Positions 41,980 through 50,425 of a stretch of 64,000 nucleotides of DNA are shown here, one piece after another. The notes under the pieces are model-generated. The model worked only from the letters and a program-made list of their open reading frames with translations, made no database searches and was not told the origin of the DNA. The stretch spans positions 3,472,001 to 3,536,000 of the forward strand of contig NZ_CP031425.1 in assembly GCF_003367705.1 (NCBI RefSeq), read 5' to 3'. Position 1 is the first letter of the stretch, and the number at the start of each line of letters is the position of its first letter. This DNA comes from Microbacterium foliorum. Lineage in GTDB: Bacteria > Actinomycetota > Actinomycetes > Actinomycetales > Microbacteriaceae. The position numbers were made by a program, and so were the translations under genes.

Positions 41980-43272
41980 TCAACCGTTGACCTGTGCCCA
42001 GCCGTCGTCGAGCTCGGACGCCAGCCCCTTGTCGTCGATCTCCCCGCCCAGGAACTTCTGGAACGCCGGAGTCGCGACGGTGTCCTTCCAGCGCACGAAA
42101 CCGTTGGCCTGCAGGAACACCGGTCCGTCGAGGCCCTCGGCGGACTGCACGATCTCCGGCCAGCCGTTCTGATCGGCCGTCTGCTCGGCGAGAGCCTCAC
42201 GGGCCGAGATCGTCGTGGGGATGAGTCCGTCGGCGATGTTCATCTTCACGAGGTTGTCGGTCTGCATGAAGTAGTCGAGGAACTTCGCGGCCTGCTTCTG
42301 ATACGGCGAGTCGATGTTGATCGACAGCGTCTGCGGGTTGGCGGCCTGCACCGCGCCCTCGGAACCGGCGAGCGGGGGCAGCACGACCCAGTCCATGTCG
42401 GCCGGAGCGTCGGTGGCGATGTTCGCCACCTGGTACGAGCCCTGTACCGTCATGGCGGCCTTGCCGGCGTAGAACGTCGCCAGCACATCGGAGCCCGACT
42501 GCGTGACGCCGATCGGGTCGACAGAACCGTCCTCGATCATCGACCGCACGCGGTTCGGCACCTCGAGGTCGGCATCCTTCACGTCGACCTTCATGTCGTC
42601 GCCCTCGCCGGTGAAGTACTCGGAACCGAAGCCCATGCCGAGGCTCATGAACGCCGCGGTGGGGCTCTTCAGCCCCCAGGTGATGCCGTGCACGTCGCCC
42701 GACGTCGTGGCCTTGGCGATCTCGTCGAGCTCATCCCAGGTCATGGAGTCGCCGGTCGGGATCTCCACGCCCGCCGCCTCGAGCAGCTTCTTGTTCGCGA
42801 ACACGACGTAGGTCTGCAGCTCTGTCGGGGCGCCGATCATCTGATCGTCCACGGTGACCGAGGCGAGCACACCGGGGTCGATGTCGTCGATGGTCTCCTT
42901 GCTGAGCAGTTCGCTCAGGTCGGCGAGGTAGCCGTCTCGCGCGAAGGGCACGATGCCGAGCACCTCGTAGTGGATGATGTCCGGCGCCACCTCACCGGCG
43001 AACTGCGTCGTCAGCTTGTCGTCCAGGCTGTCGGTCGGCGCCTGCACGATCTCGACCTGGATGTCGGGGTTGTCATCGTTCCAGGCATCCACGATCTCCT
43101 TGGTCGCCTCGATCGCGGCCGGCTGGTCGGAGAAGGACTGGAAGGTGATCGACACCGGCTCGCCGTCGCCGGCGTCGTCGGCCGTGTCGCCGCCCGCGGA
43201 GCAGGATGCGAGGGTCAGCGCCGTCACCGCGGCTGCGGCGAGCGCGATGGACGCGCGATGAAGCTTCTTCAC
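41980..43272 (-). CDS. Sugar-type ABC substrate-binding lipoprotein of the ribosyl operon
   Basis: 430 residues. A signal with (M)KKLHRASIALAAAAVTALTL ends in lipobox ASC. The mature protein is a family-1 solute-binding protein: SITFQSFSDQPAAIEATKEIVDAWNDDNPDIQVEIVQ, APDIIHYEVLGIVPFARDGYLADL, and AGKAAMTVQGSYQVANI. The start is GTG 43272 with GAGG upstream; the nearby ATG reads straight into a stop. It presents the unknown ligand to the two permeases encoded just before it. The ADP-ribosylglycohydrolase genes begin 51 bp downstream. Confidence 0.93.
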   Translation of the reverse strand: MKKLHRASIALAAAAVTALTLASCSAGGDTADDAGDGEPVSITFQSFSDQPAAIEATKEIVDAWNDDNPDIQVEIVQAPTDSLDDKLTTQFAGEVAPDIIHYEVLGIVPFARDGYLADLSELLSKETIDDIDPGVLASVTVDDQMIGAPTELQTYVVFANKKLLEAAGVEIPTGDSMTWDELDEIAKATTSGDVHGITWGLKSPTAAFMSLGMGFGSEYFTGEGDDMKVDVKDADLEVPNRVRSMIEDGSVDPIGVTQSGSDVLATFYAGKAAMTVQGSYQVANIATDAPADMDWVVLPPLAGSEGAVQAANPQTLSINIDSPYQKQAAKFLDYFMQTDNLVKMNIADGLIPTTISAREALAEQTADQNGWPEIVQSAEGLDGPVFLQANGFVRWKDTVATPAFQKFLGGEIDDKGLASELDDGWAQVNG

Positions 43273-43325
43273 TTCATACCTCTTTCTTTATGTGATGGGA
43301 ATTGCGGGAAGTCCATGGGCTCAGC

Positions 43326-44234
43326 TCAGCCCTTGACGGCGCCGGAGAGCAGGCCGGTGGCGAGACGCTTCTGCAGCAGCGTGAAGAACACGATGCTCGG
43401 GATGCTCGACAGCAGCGCTCCGGCTGCGAGCGGCCCGACCGCGACCTTCCCCTCGCCTCCGACGAACGTGCTGAGCGCGATGGGGAGGGTGTAGTTCTCG
43501 GGGGATTGCAGCAGCACCAGGGCGAAGAAGAATTCGTTGTACGCCGAGACGAAGCTGAACATCGCGGTCGCCACCAGCCCCGGCATCAGCAACGGGAACA
43601 CGACTCTCTGCAGCGTGCGCGCCTTGTTGGCTCCGTCGATCGATGCGGCCTCCTCGATATCGAACGGGATCGCGGCGACATAGCCCTGCAGCATCCAGAG
43701 CGAGAACGGCAGGGTGTAGACGGAGTAGACCGCCACGAGCCCGAGCAGGGAGTCGACCAGGCCGACGGACCGCAGGATGAAGAACAGCGGGATGACGATG
43801 AGGATCACCGGGAAGATCTGGCTCACCAGGATGTAGCCCACCCCGATCGAGCGGAGCTTGCCCTGGTACCTCGCCATGACGTACGCGCCGGGGATCGAGA
43901 GCAGCGTGACGATGATGGTCGTGGCGATCGCGACGAGGAGGCTGTTGCCTGCCGCACGCACGAGGCCCTGGCGTTCCAGCGCCACCACGAAGTTGTCGAT
44001 CGTGGGCTGCAGCGGAAACAGGTTGACGGCGAGCGAGTTGATCTCGGCGGAGGACTTGAAGGCGGTCGAGATCAACCACAGCAGGGGGAATCCGAGGAAG
44101 AGGAGGAACCCCGCGAGTGCCACGTACTGCAGGATGCGGACCAGCGGCTTCTTCGTGCGCCGGTTCATCGACCTGCGCTGCTTCTTCGTCGTGTTCTGGG
44201 TGACCATGGTGCGGGTGACGGTGCTCTGAGTCAT
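43326..44234 (-). CDS. Sugar-type ABC transporter permease (MalG-like), ribosyl operon
   Basis: 302 residues. After a ~30-residue basic cytoplasmic tail come six membrane segments and the EAA loop DIEEAASIDGANKARTLQRVVFPLLMPG. It overlaps the preceding permease by ATGA. With the MalF-like partner it forms the pore of a CUT1-type importer; no ATPase gene is in the operon, so a shared MsiK-like ATPase is expected. The C-terminal ATGLLSGAVKG is typical. Confidence 0.94.
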   Translation of the reverse strand: MTQSTVTRTMVTQNTTKKQRRSMNRRTKKPLVRILQYVALAGFLLFLGFPLLWLISTAFKSSAEINSLAVNLFPLQPTIDNFVVALERQGLVRAAGNSLLVAIATTIIVTLLSIPGAYVMARYQGKLRSIGVGYILVSQIFPVILIVIPLFFILRSVGLVDSLLGLVAVYSVYTLPFSLWMLQGYVAAIPFDIEEAASIDGANKARTLQRVVFPLLMPGLVATAMFSFVSAYNEFFFALVLLQSPENYTLPIALSTFVGGEGKVAVGPLAAGALLSSIPSIVFFTLLQKRLATGLLSGAVKG

Positions 44235-45172
44235 CGCGGGCTCCTCTCAGGACGCAGTTGACGCCACAGGGCGATCACCAGGATCACGACCAGGAAGATC
44301 ACGATGACGTCGCCCATCGCCGCCGCCCCTCCGGTGTTGCGGGATTTGAATGCCTCGAGGTAGGTGAACAGCATCGGCAGCATGGTGCGACCGCCCGGAC
44401 CGCCCTCGGTCATGACGTAGACGATGCCGAAGGAGTTGAAGTTCCAGATGAAGCTGAGGCTGGCGATCGAGAAGATCACGGGACGCAGTGCCGGCAGGGT
44501 GACGCTCACGAACCGGCGCCACGTGCTCGCCCCATCGACGGCTGCCGCCTCGAGGAGCTCTCCCGGCACCTGCTGCAGGCCGGCGAGCAGCACCACGGTG
44601 TTCTGCGGCATGCCGACCCACACCCCGACGAGGATGACGGCAGGCAGTGCCAGCCCGAAGTCGCCCAGCCAGTTGATGTTCTCCGGCCCGCCCAGCGATT
44701 CGATCAGCCAGTTCAGCGGCCCGTTGGTCGGCGAGTAGATCATCTGCCACATCACGGCGACGACGACGGGCGGCATCGCCCACGGAATCAGCGCCAGCAC
44801 GCGGGTGATGCCGCGGAAGCGCAGATCCGTGTTGAGCAGCAGCGCGAGGCTGAGTCCGCCGATCAGCTGCAGGGCGGTCACGGTGACGGCCCAGATCATG
44901 CCGATGCCGAACGACTGCCAGAACTGCGTGTCGGAGCCGAGCTTGATGAAGTTCTCGAATCCGATGAACTGCGTCTCATGGTGCCGGGCCAGGCGGGAGT
45001 CGGTGAACGCCGTGGCGACGCCGATGAACAACGGGATCACGCTGAGCGCGAGGATCGGGATCAATGTGGGGATGACGAGACCGATCGCCTCGTTGCGGCG
45101 CGAGCGGGCGAGTCCGCCCGGCCGGGGCGCGATGCTCTTCGCGGTGGTGGTCTTTGCAGCTGTGGTGCTCAC
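44231..45172 (-). CDS. Sugar-type ABC transporter permease (MalF-like), ribosyl operon
   Basis: 313 residues with six membrane segments, periplasmic FIGFENFIKLGSDTQFWQSFG, and EAA loop ELLEAAAVDGASTWRRFVSVTLPALRP. The start is GTG 45172, overlapping the LacI stop by four bases (GTGA), so regulator and transporter are on one transcript. It is the first transport gene of the operon, followed by the MalG-like subunit and the binding protein. Confidence 0.94.
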   Translation of the reverse strand: MSTTAAKTTTAKSIAPRPGGLARSRRNEAIGLVIPTLIPILALSVIPLFIGVATAFTDSRLARHHETQFIGFENFIKLGSDTQFWQSFGIGMIWAVTVTALQLIGGLSLALLLNTDLRFRGITRVLALIPWAMPPVVVAVMWQMIYSPTNGPLNWLIESLGGPENINWLGDFGLALPAVILVGVWVGMPQNTVVLLAGLQQVPGELLEAAAVDGASTWRRFVSVTLPALRPVIFSIASLSFIWNFNSFGIVYVMTEGGPGGRTMLPMLFTYLEAFKSRNTGGAAAMGDVIVIFLVVILVIALWRQLRPERSPR

Positions 45173-46191
45173 GCGGATTCCCCGATCGTCGACGCTCGGA
45201 TGACGAGCGTGGCCTCGACCGTCTGCCGCCGCGTCGGACGCGAAGGATCGGCGAAGCGCTCGCTGAGCATGCGCGCGGCGATCCGTCCCCGTCGCTCGGA
45301 CTGGAGAGAGACCGAGGTCAGCGGCGGGCTGTAGAGCGCGGCGAGGTCGGTGTCGTCGATGCCGGTCACGGCGATGTCCTCCGGGACCCGCAGGCCCTGA
45401 CGGCGGATCGCATTGATGGCGCCGATCGCGATCAGATCGTTCGCGCAGACGATCGCGTCGATCTTGTCGCCGCTCTCCGTCGTCGCGGCGAGCAGCCGCT
45501 CGGCGGCATCCACCCCTGCGCCGACGGTGAAGTCGGCCGCGGTGATCTGCAGGGCCTCGGTGCGCACGAGGCCGTGCCGCTCGACGGCGGCGGCGAATCC
45601 GGCGCGGCGCGCTGCTCCCGGATTGGTGTTGCCCGGCCCGTTGATCACGCCGATCCGGGTGCGCCCGATCTCGACGAGGTGGTCGACGACCATCCCGACG
45701 GCGACCGCGGAGTCGACGAAGACGCTGTCGATGCTGAGCTCGGAGTGCAGGGTGCCGATGACCACGACCGGTACGACCGTGTCGGCGAGCGCCTGGCGAA
45801 GCGCGGGGGTGACGCGAAGGGGCGAGATGATCAGGCCGTCACCGGCCCCCATGCTCAGCATGCGGACGAGTTCGACGGTCTGATCGGGCCGGCGCCCGGT
45901 CGCCGAGACGCTGATGCGCGTCGTCTCCCCGAGCTCCTCTTCGATGGCCCGCAGCATCTGCACGTAGTTCGGGTTGCCGATGTCGTCGACCGCGAAGACG
46001 ACCTGCGGATGACCGCCCAGACGCAGCGAACGAGCCGTGGCGTCGGGCAGGTAGCCGATGCGCTTGGCAGCCAGGCGCACTTTGCGCACCATCTCCGGAC
46101 TCGCAGATCGACCGGTGAGGGCACGAGACGCGGAGGCCAGCGAGACGCCGGCCGCGGCGGCGACCTCGTGCAGAGTCGGCTTCGTTCCCAT
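45169..46191 (-). CDS. LacI-family transcriptional regulator of the ribosyl operon
   Basis: 340 residues. The N-terminal HTH (TLHEVAAAAGVSLASASRALTG) and hinge are followed by a periplasmic-binding-protein-like effector domain (HPQVVFAVDDIGNPNYVQMLRAIEEEL, IDAIVCANDLIAIGAINAI, VTGIDDTDLAALYSPPLTSV). It is the first gene of the operon, and two perfect GGAAACGTTTCC operators lie 18-54 bp upstream of its ATG. Autoregulated repression relieved by the imported ligand or its breakdown product is the expected mode. Confidence 0.95.
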   Translation of the reverse strand: MGTKPTLHEVAAAAGVSLASASRALTGRSASPEMVRKVRLAAKRIGYLPDATARSLRLGGHPQVVFAVDDIGNPNYVQMLRAIEEELGETTRISVSATGRRPDQTVELVRMLSMGAGDGLIISPLRVTPALRQALADTVVPVVVIGTLHSELSIDSVFVDSAVAVGMVVDHLVEIGRTRIGVINGPGNTNPGAARRAGFAAAVERHGLVRTEALQITAADFTVGAGVDAAERLLAATTESGDKIDAIVCANDLIAIGAINAIRRQGLRVPEDIAVTGIDDTDLAALYSPPLTSVSLQSERRGRIAARMLSERFADPSRPTRRQTVEATLVIRASTIGESA

Positions 46192-46208
46192 GATCCTCCT
46201 CGTCGAGC

Positions 46209-46248
46209 GGAAACGTTTCCAACACTCAATTTTGGAAACGTTTCCAAA
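46209..46248. promoter_or_regulatory. Twin LacI-type operators
   Basis: GGAAACGTTTCC is a perfect 12-bp palindrome at 46209-46220 and again at 46234-46245, where it extends to TTTGGAAACGTTTCCAAA (46231-46248). The centres are 25 bp apart. A CG-centred palindrome is the standard operator form for LacI/GalR regulators, and the position just before the lacI-type gene is diagnostic of autoregulation. Confidence 0.92.
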
Positions 46249-46296
46249 TCGGCGGTGGTTGGGCTCCAGGGAATCTAGGCGGACTCCCCTCGGCTG

Positions 46297-47100
46297 TCAA
46301 GACCTCGGTTCGATCGACCCCAGGATCCGCTCGGCGCGCCCCCGCATCGCGGGGTCGACCATCTCGCCGGAGGCGAGCGTCGCGACTCCTCCCCGCCGAA
46401 CGGCGGAGAGGACCTCCCGCGCCCAGGCCACATCGGCATCCGTCGGGGCGAAGACCGCATCGATCACCGGGAGCTGCAGCGGATGCGCGGCCATGCGGCC
46501 GAACAATCCCAGATCGGCTGCGCGGCGGGTGTCGTCGGCCAGCCCTTCGAGGTCGCGGATCGCGGGATACACCGACGCCATGGGGGCCGGCAGCCCCGCG
46601 GCGCGCGCCGCGAACAGCATCGACAGCCGCGCGTGAGTGATCATCGCCTCCCCTCCCCCGACCTCGCTGCGCAGATCGCTCTCCCCGAGCGCGAGGGCGA
46701 CGACGGCCGGATGCTGAGCGATCTCCACGGCGTTGACGACGCCACGAGCGGATTCGAGCAGTGCGATGAGCGGTCGACCCGGAGCGAGCGCGACCGCCTG
46801 GTCGAGATCGCGGGTGCTCTCGACCTTCGGCAAGCGGATGCCGACCTCAGGAGCGAGTGCGCAGACGGCCCGCAGATCCTCTTCGTCGCCCGCGTTCACA
46901 CGCACCTGCGCGGCCGCGCTGCCCCTCCGTCCGTCGCGGAACCACTCGGCCACGGCGTCGCGCGCCGCCGACTTGCGCTCGGGTGCCACTGCATCCTCGA
47001 GGTCGAACACCACCAGACCCGCGCCGCTGTCCTCCGCCGAGCGGAAGCGATCGGGGCGGTCTCCCGGCACGTAGAGTCCGGTGCGGTAGCGGGCGGTCAT
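46297..47100 (-). CDS. CitE-like HpcH/HpaI aldolase / acyl-CoA lyase family protein
   Basis: 267 residues. RTGLYVPGDRPDRFRSAEDSGAGLVVFDLEDAVAPERKSAARDAV, RLPKVES, IALLESARGV and ALGESDLRSEVGG are the CitE/malyl-CoA-lyase motifs, with Glu and Asp binding Mg. This short, stand-alone form usually cleaves or forms a (3S)-malyl-, beta-methylmalyl- or citramalyl-CoA bond. ATG 47100 overlaps the CoA-transferase stop (GTG 47103 is an alternative), so both are coupled. The partner can make the CoA ester that this enzyme would cleave. The exact acid is not determined. Confidence 0.85.
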   Translation of the reverse strand: MTARYRTGLYVPGDRPDRFRSAEDSGAGLVVFDLEDAVAPERKSAARDAVAEWFRDGRRGSAAAQVRVNAGDEEDLRAVCALAPEVGIRLPKVESTRDLDQAVALAPGRPLIALLESARGVVNAVEIAQHPAVVALALGESDLRSEVGGGEAMITHARLSMLFAARAAGLPAPMASVYPAIRDLEGLADDTRRAADLGLFGRMAAHPLQLPVIDAVFAPTDADVAWAREVLSAVRRGGVATLASGEMVDPAMRGRAERILGSIEPRS

Positions 47101-48317
47101 CACACCACCCCTGCGCCGCGGAGGTCTGCGATCTCGGCATCCGAGAATCCGGCGCCCCGGAGCACCTCATCGGTGTCGGCGCCGTGGGCTCGTCCGGCCC
47201 AGCGGATCGCCCCGGGGGTGCGCGAAAGACGGAAGAGTACGTTCTGCATCGCGACGTCGCCGAGGTCTTCGTCTTCGACGCGCACGATCGTGCCCAGAGC
47301 CTGATACTGCGGATCCTCGACGACACCGCGTACGTCGTAGACCGGAGCGATGGCCGCTGATGCCGCCTCGAACACCGCCACGACCTCGTCGGCGTCGTGA
47401 GCTCCGATCCAGGACTGCACCGCCTCATCGAGTTCATCGGCGTGCAGCGCACGCTCGTGTCCTGACCGGAACCAGGGCTCCTCGATGAGCTCGGCGCGGC
47501 CGACGACGGTCATCACCCGTTCGGCGATCGACTGCGAGCTCGTCGACACCGCCAGCCACACGCCGTCGCGCGACCGATAGACGTTGCGCGGCGCGTTGTT
47601 GACCGAGCGATTCCCGGTGCGGGGCTGCACCACGCCCAGTTGATCCCACGCGGTGATCTGCCCACCCAGAAGCATCAGGATCGGCTCGATGATCGCCATG
47701 TCGACGACCTGCCCTCGGCCGTCGCGCTCGGCACTGCGCAGCGCGGCCATCACGGCATAGGCGGTGGCGAGAGCGGCGATCCCGTCGGCGAGACCGAACG
47801 GGGGCAGCGTGGGAGGCCCTTCCGGGTCACCGGTGAGTGCCGCGAAACCGCTCATCGCCTCGGCGAGACTGCCGAATCCGGGGCGCCCGGCGTAGGGACC
47901 GAACTGTCCGAACGCGGTCACTCTGGCCAGCACCAGCCGAGGATTCGCCTCCTGCAGACGTTCGGGCGAGAGCCCCCAGCGTTCGAGCGTGCCGGGGCGG
48001 AAGTTCTCGATCATGACGTCGGCGTCGGCCACCAGGCGCAGCAGCACCTCGGCGCCGGCGGGCTCGCTCAGGTCGATCGTCACGGTGCGCTTGTTGCGCC
48101 CGAGCGTCTTCCACCAGAGGTTGACGCCGTCCTTCTGGGGTCCGTGCCCCCGCGAGGCATCCGGACGTATCGGGTGCTCCACCTTGATGACGTCCGCACC
48201 GAAATCCCCGAGGAAGGTCGCCGCCAACGGTCCGGCGAACAGCGTGGACACGTCGAGCACGCGCACCCCTTCGAGGGGTGCCTGTGGAACAGTTCTCAAA
48301 TCTTCCCGGTCCGGCAC
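47100..48317 (-). CDS. Class III (CaiB/BaiF) CoA-transferase
   Basis: 405 residues. GVRVLDVSTLFAGPLAATFLGDFGADVIKVEHP is the N-terminal CoA-transferase signature, NFRPGTLERWGL is conserved, and Asp178 in FGLADGIAAL aligns with the catalytic aspartate of the family. It moves CoA from one acid to another. The start is GTG 48317 without any ribosome site but with TATCAT exactly placed for transcription to begin at that G, so a leaderless mRNA is likely. Coupled to the CitE-like gene. Confidence 0.9.
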   Translation of the reverse strand: MPDREDLRTVPQAPLEGVRVLDVSTLFAGPLAATFLGDFGADVIKVEHPIRPDASRGHGPQKDGVNLWWKTLGRNKRTVTIDLSEPAGAEVLLRLVADADVMIENFRPGTLERWGLSPERLQEANPRLVLARVTAFGQFGPYAGRPGFGSLAEAMSGFAALTGDPEGPPTLPPFGLADGIAALATAYAVMAALRSAERDGRGQVVDMAIIEPILMLLGGQITAWDQLGVVQPRTGNRSVNNAPRNVYRSRDGVWLAVSTSSQSIAERVMTVVGRAELIEEPWFRSGHERALHADELDEAVQSWIGAHDADEVVAVFEAASAAIAPVYDVRGVVEDPQYQALGTIVRVEDEDLGDVAMQNVLFRLSRTPGAIRWAGRAHGADTDEVLRGAGFSDAEIADLRGAGVV

Positions 48318-48329
48318 CGAGACATGATA
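48317..48329 (-). promoter_or_regulatory. Leaderless promoter -10 for the CoA-transferase
   Basis: On the minus strand TATCAT (48329-48324) is followed by six bases and then the GTG start codon, so the start codon would itself be +1. No Shine-Dalgarno is present. The -35 region is not convincing. Leaderless transcripts are common in actinobacteria. Confidence 0.5.
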
Positions 48330-48368
48330 GTCACACGCCCGCCGGGGATCGACCCTCCGGCCGCGGAC

Positions 48369-49397
48369 TCAGAACCGTCGTCGCGCCGTGCGCACCACGA
48401 GGAACATCAGGTACACCCCGCCGAGAACGAGGGTGACGACGCCGACCGGCAGCGCGTGCTTCGGCACGGCGTTCTGTCCGATGATGTCGGCGAGCGAGAG
48501 CAGCGTCGCTCCCATCAGCGCGGTCGCGATCAGGTGCGCGGGGCCGTTCTTCGCGATCAGCTTCGCGAGGTGCGGAGCGGCGAGTGCGATGAACGCGATG
48601 GGACCGATCACCGCTGTCACCACACCGATCAGGCCGACCGCGATGGCCACGAGCCCGGCCTTGGTGAGACCCATCCGTCCGCCCAGGCTGGTGCCGATGT
48701 CGTCGCCGAGCTCGATCAGCCACAGTCCGCGCTGCGCGAGCCACAGCACAATCATGAGCACCGTCACGACCGCGATCGGCAGCAGGGCTTGCGCCCAGCC
48801 AACACCGTTGAGCGATCCGGCATCCCAGATCGCCGCGGAGACCGCCACCTCCCGTCGGGCGCGCAGCAGCATCCAGGCGTTGACCGCCGCGAGAACCGCG
48901 CTCACCCCGATGCCGACGATCACGATGCGGTATCCGAGAGCTCCTCGACCGGCGATGAGCAGGGCCACGAGCGCGGCGGTGCCGAAGCCGCCGAGGATCG
49001 CGCCGATCGCGACGGCGACCCCCGATCCGCTGCCGCCGGTCATCACGATCAGGGCGCCCGTGTAGGCGCCGGTCGTCAGGCCGATCACGTCGGGGCTGCC
49101 CAGCGGATTGCGGGTGATGGTCTGGAACACGGTTCCCGAGAGCGCGAGCGCGGCTCCGAAGAACACCGCGGCGAGCGCCCGCGGCAGACGCCAGTCGACC
49201 ACGACCATGCGGATGCCGCCGTCGGTCTCGAACAGGGCCTGGACGACCCTGATCGGTGACAGCACGGTGTCGCCGATCGACAGGCCTGCGACGAACGAGG
49301 TGAGCAGCGCGGCCACGAGGATGCTCATCGCGATGCGGCCCCGGCGATCGAGCGTGCGTCGCGCCTGCCGCAGGGACATCCGGGTGTCGGCGCTCAC
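48369..49397 (-). CDS. FecCD-family iron-siderophore ABC permease
   Basis: 342 residues with about nine to ten membrane segments. WRLPRALAAVFFGAALALSGTVFQTITRNPLGSPDVIGLTTGA is the FecCD signature, and GPIAFIALAAPHLAKLI the cytoplasmic coupling region. The start GTG 49397 overlaps the stop of the companion permease (GTGA). It is the last gene of a three-gene operon (binding protein, permease, permease). No siderophore ATPase is encoded with them. Confidence 0.94.
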   Translation of the reverse strand: MSADTRMSLRQARRTLDRRGRIAMSILVAALLTSFVAGLSIGDTVLSPIRVVQALFETDGGIRMVVVDWRLPRALAAVFFGAALALSGTVFQTITRNPLGSPDVIGLTTGAYTGALIVMTGGSGSGVAVAIGAILGGFGTAALVALLIAGRGALGYRIVIVGIGVSAVLAAVNAWMLLRARREVAVSAAIWDAGSLNGVGWAQALLPIAVVTVLMIVLWLAQRGLWLIELGDDIGTSLGGRMGLTKAGLVAIAVGLIGVVTAVIGPIAFIALAAPHLAKLIAKNGPAHLIATALMGATLLSLADIIGQNAVPKHALPVGVVTLVLGGVYLMFLVVRTARRRF

Positions 49398-50425
49398 AGC
49401 TGCACCGGGTTCCTGCGGCGGCCGATCCCGATGAGGAAGGGAGCGGCGACGAACGCCATCACGATGCCGACCGGCACCTCCTGCGGAGCGATGATCACCC
49501 GGCCGATCACGTCGCCGAGCACGACGACGATCGCCCCGATCACCGCCGCGAGCGGCACGATGGCCTTCTGCGAGGCGCCGACGACTCCGCGCGCGATGTG
49601 CGGGGCGGCCAGGCCGAGGAACGCGATCGGACCGGCGATCGCGGTCGCCGTTCCCGCGAGCAGGGTGACGGCGACGACGGCCGCGGCACGCAGCCGGCCG
49701 ATCCTGACGCCCAGCGCCGCCGCCGTCTCGTCGCCGAGGGCGAGCACGTCGAGGCCGCGGGTCATCAGCAGCGCGACGGCGAGCCCGAGGGCGATCATGG
49801 GTCCGGCCGCGAGGAGGATCGAGAGGTCGCGTCCGGCGAGCGCGCCCGATTCCCAGCTGCGCATCTGCAGGAAGGCTGTGGGGTTCAGCAGCACGAGTGC
49901 GGTGGTGATGCCGCCGAGCACGGCCGCGAGCGCGACGCCCGAGAGGATGAGCGTCACCGGACTGCCGCCGCCTGCGGCCCCGAGCAGCACCACGGCGATG
50001 GTCGCCACGAGCGCTCCGGCGAGGGCGAACGCCATCAGGTGGGGAAAGTCGCGGATGCCGAGGGCGGCGACGGCGATCGCGACCGCCACGGAGGCTCCGG
50101 CATTCACGCCCAGGATGCCGGGGTCGGCGAGGGCGTTGCGGGTGAGGCCCTGCATGACGGCGCCCGCGGCTCCCAGCGCGAGGCCGACGACGAGTCCGAG
50201 CACGGTGCGCGGGATGCGCGACTCGCGCACGACCAGCTGGAGGTCGCTGCCGTCGAACCGGAGGATCGCGTCGAGTGCGGTGTCGAGCCCGACCATCTTG
50301 GTCCCGACGGTCAGGCCGACGAACGCGGCCGCGACCAGCGTGACCGCGGCGAGCGCGACGACGAGCGCGACCCGCCGGGTGGACACCCGGTGCGGATCGC
50401 GGCTCGTACGTGCGGGTGCGGTCAC
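49394..50425 (-). CDS. FecCD-family iron-siderophore ABC permease
   Basis: 343 residues. RIPRTVLGLVVGLALGAAGAVMQGLTRNALADPGILGVNAGAS is the FecCD signature, with GPIAFLGLAAPHIARGV as the ATPase-contact region and about nine to ten membrane helices. The start GTG 50425 overlaps the binding-protein stop by 4 bases (GTGA). It pairs with the downstream permease to move ferric-siderophore across the membrane. Confidence 0.94.
   Translation of the reverse strand: MTAPARTSRDPHRVSTRRVALVVALAAVTLVAAAFVGLTVGTKMVGLDTALDAILRFDGSDLQLVVRESRIPRTVLGLVVGLALGAAGAVMQGLTRNALADPGILGVNAGASVAVAIAVAALGIRDFPHLMAFALAGALVATIAVVLLGAAGGGSPVTLILSGVALAAVLGGITTALVLLNPTAFLQMRSWESGALAGRDLSILLAAGPMIALGLAVALLMTRGLDVLALGDETAAALGVRIGRLRAAAVVAVTLLAGTATAIAGPIAFLGLAAPHIARGVVGASQKAIVPLAAVIGAIVVVLGDVIGRVIIAPQEVPVGIVMAFVAAPFLIGIGRRRNPVQL

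Noticed and set aside
40624..43494. A 956-codon plus-strand open frame across the ribosyl operon
   Set aside because: It is antisense to genes with clear family motifs; its Arg/Asp/His-rich composition is what high-GC third-position bias produces on the opposite strand, and it has no ribosome site or recognisable domain.
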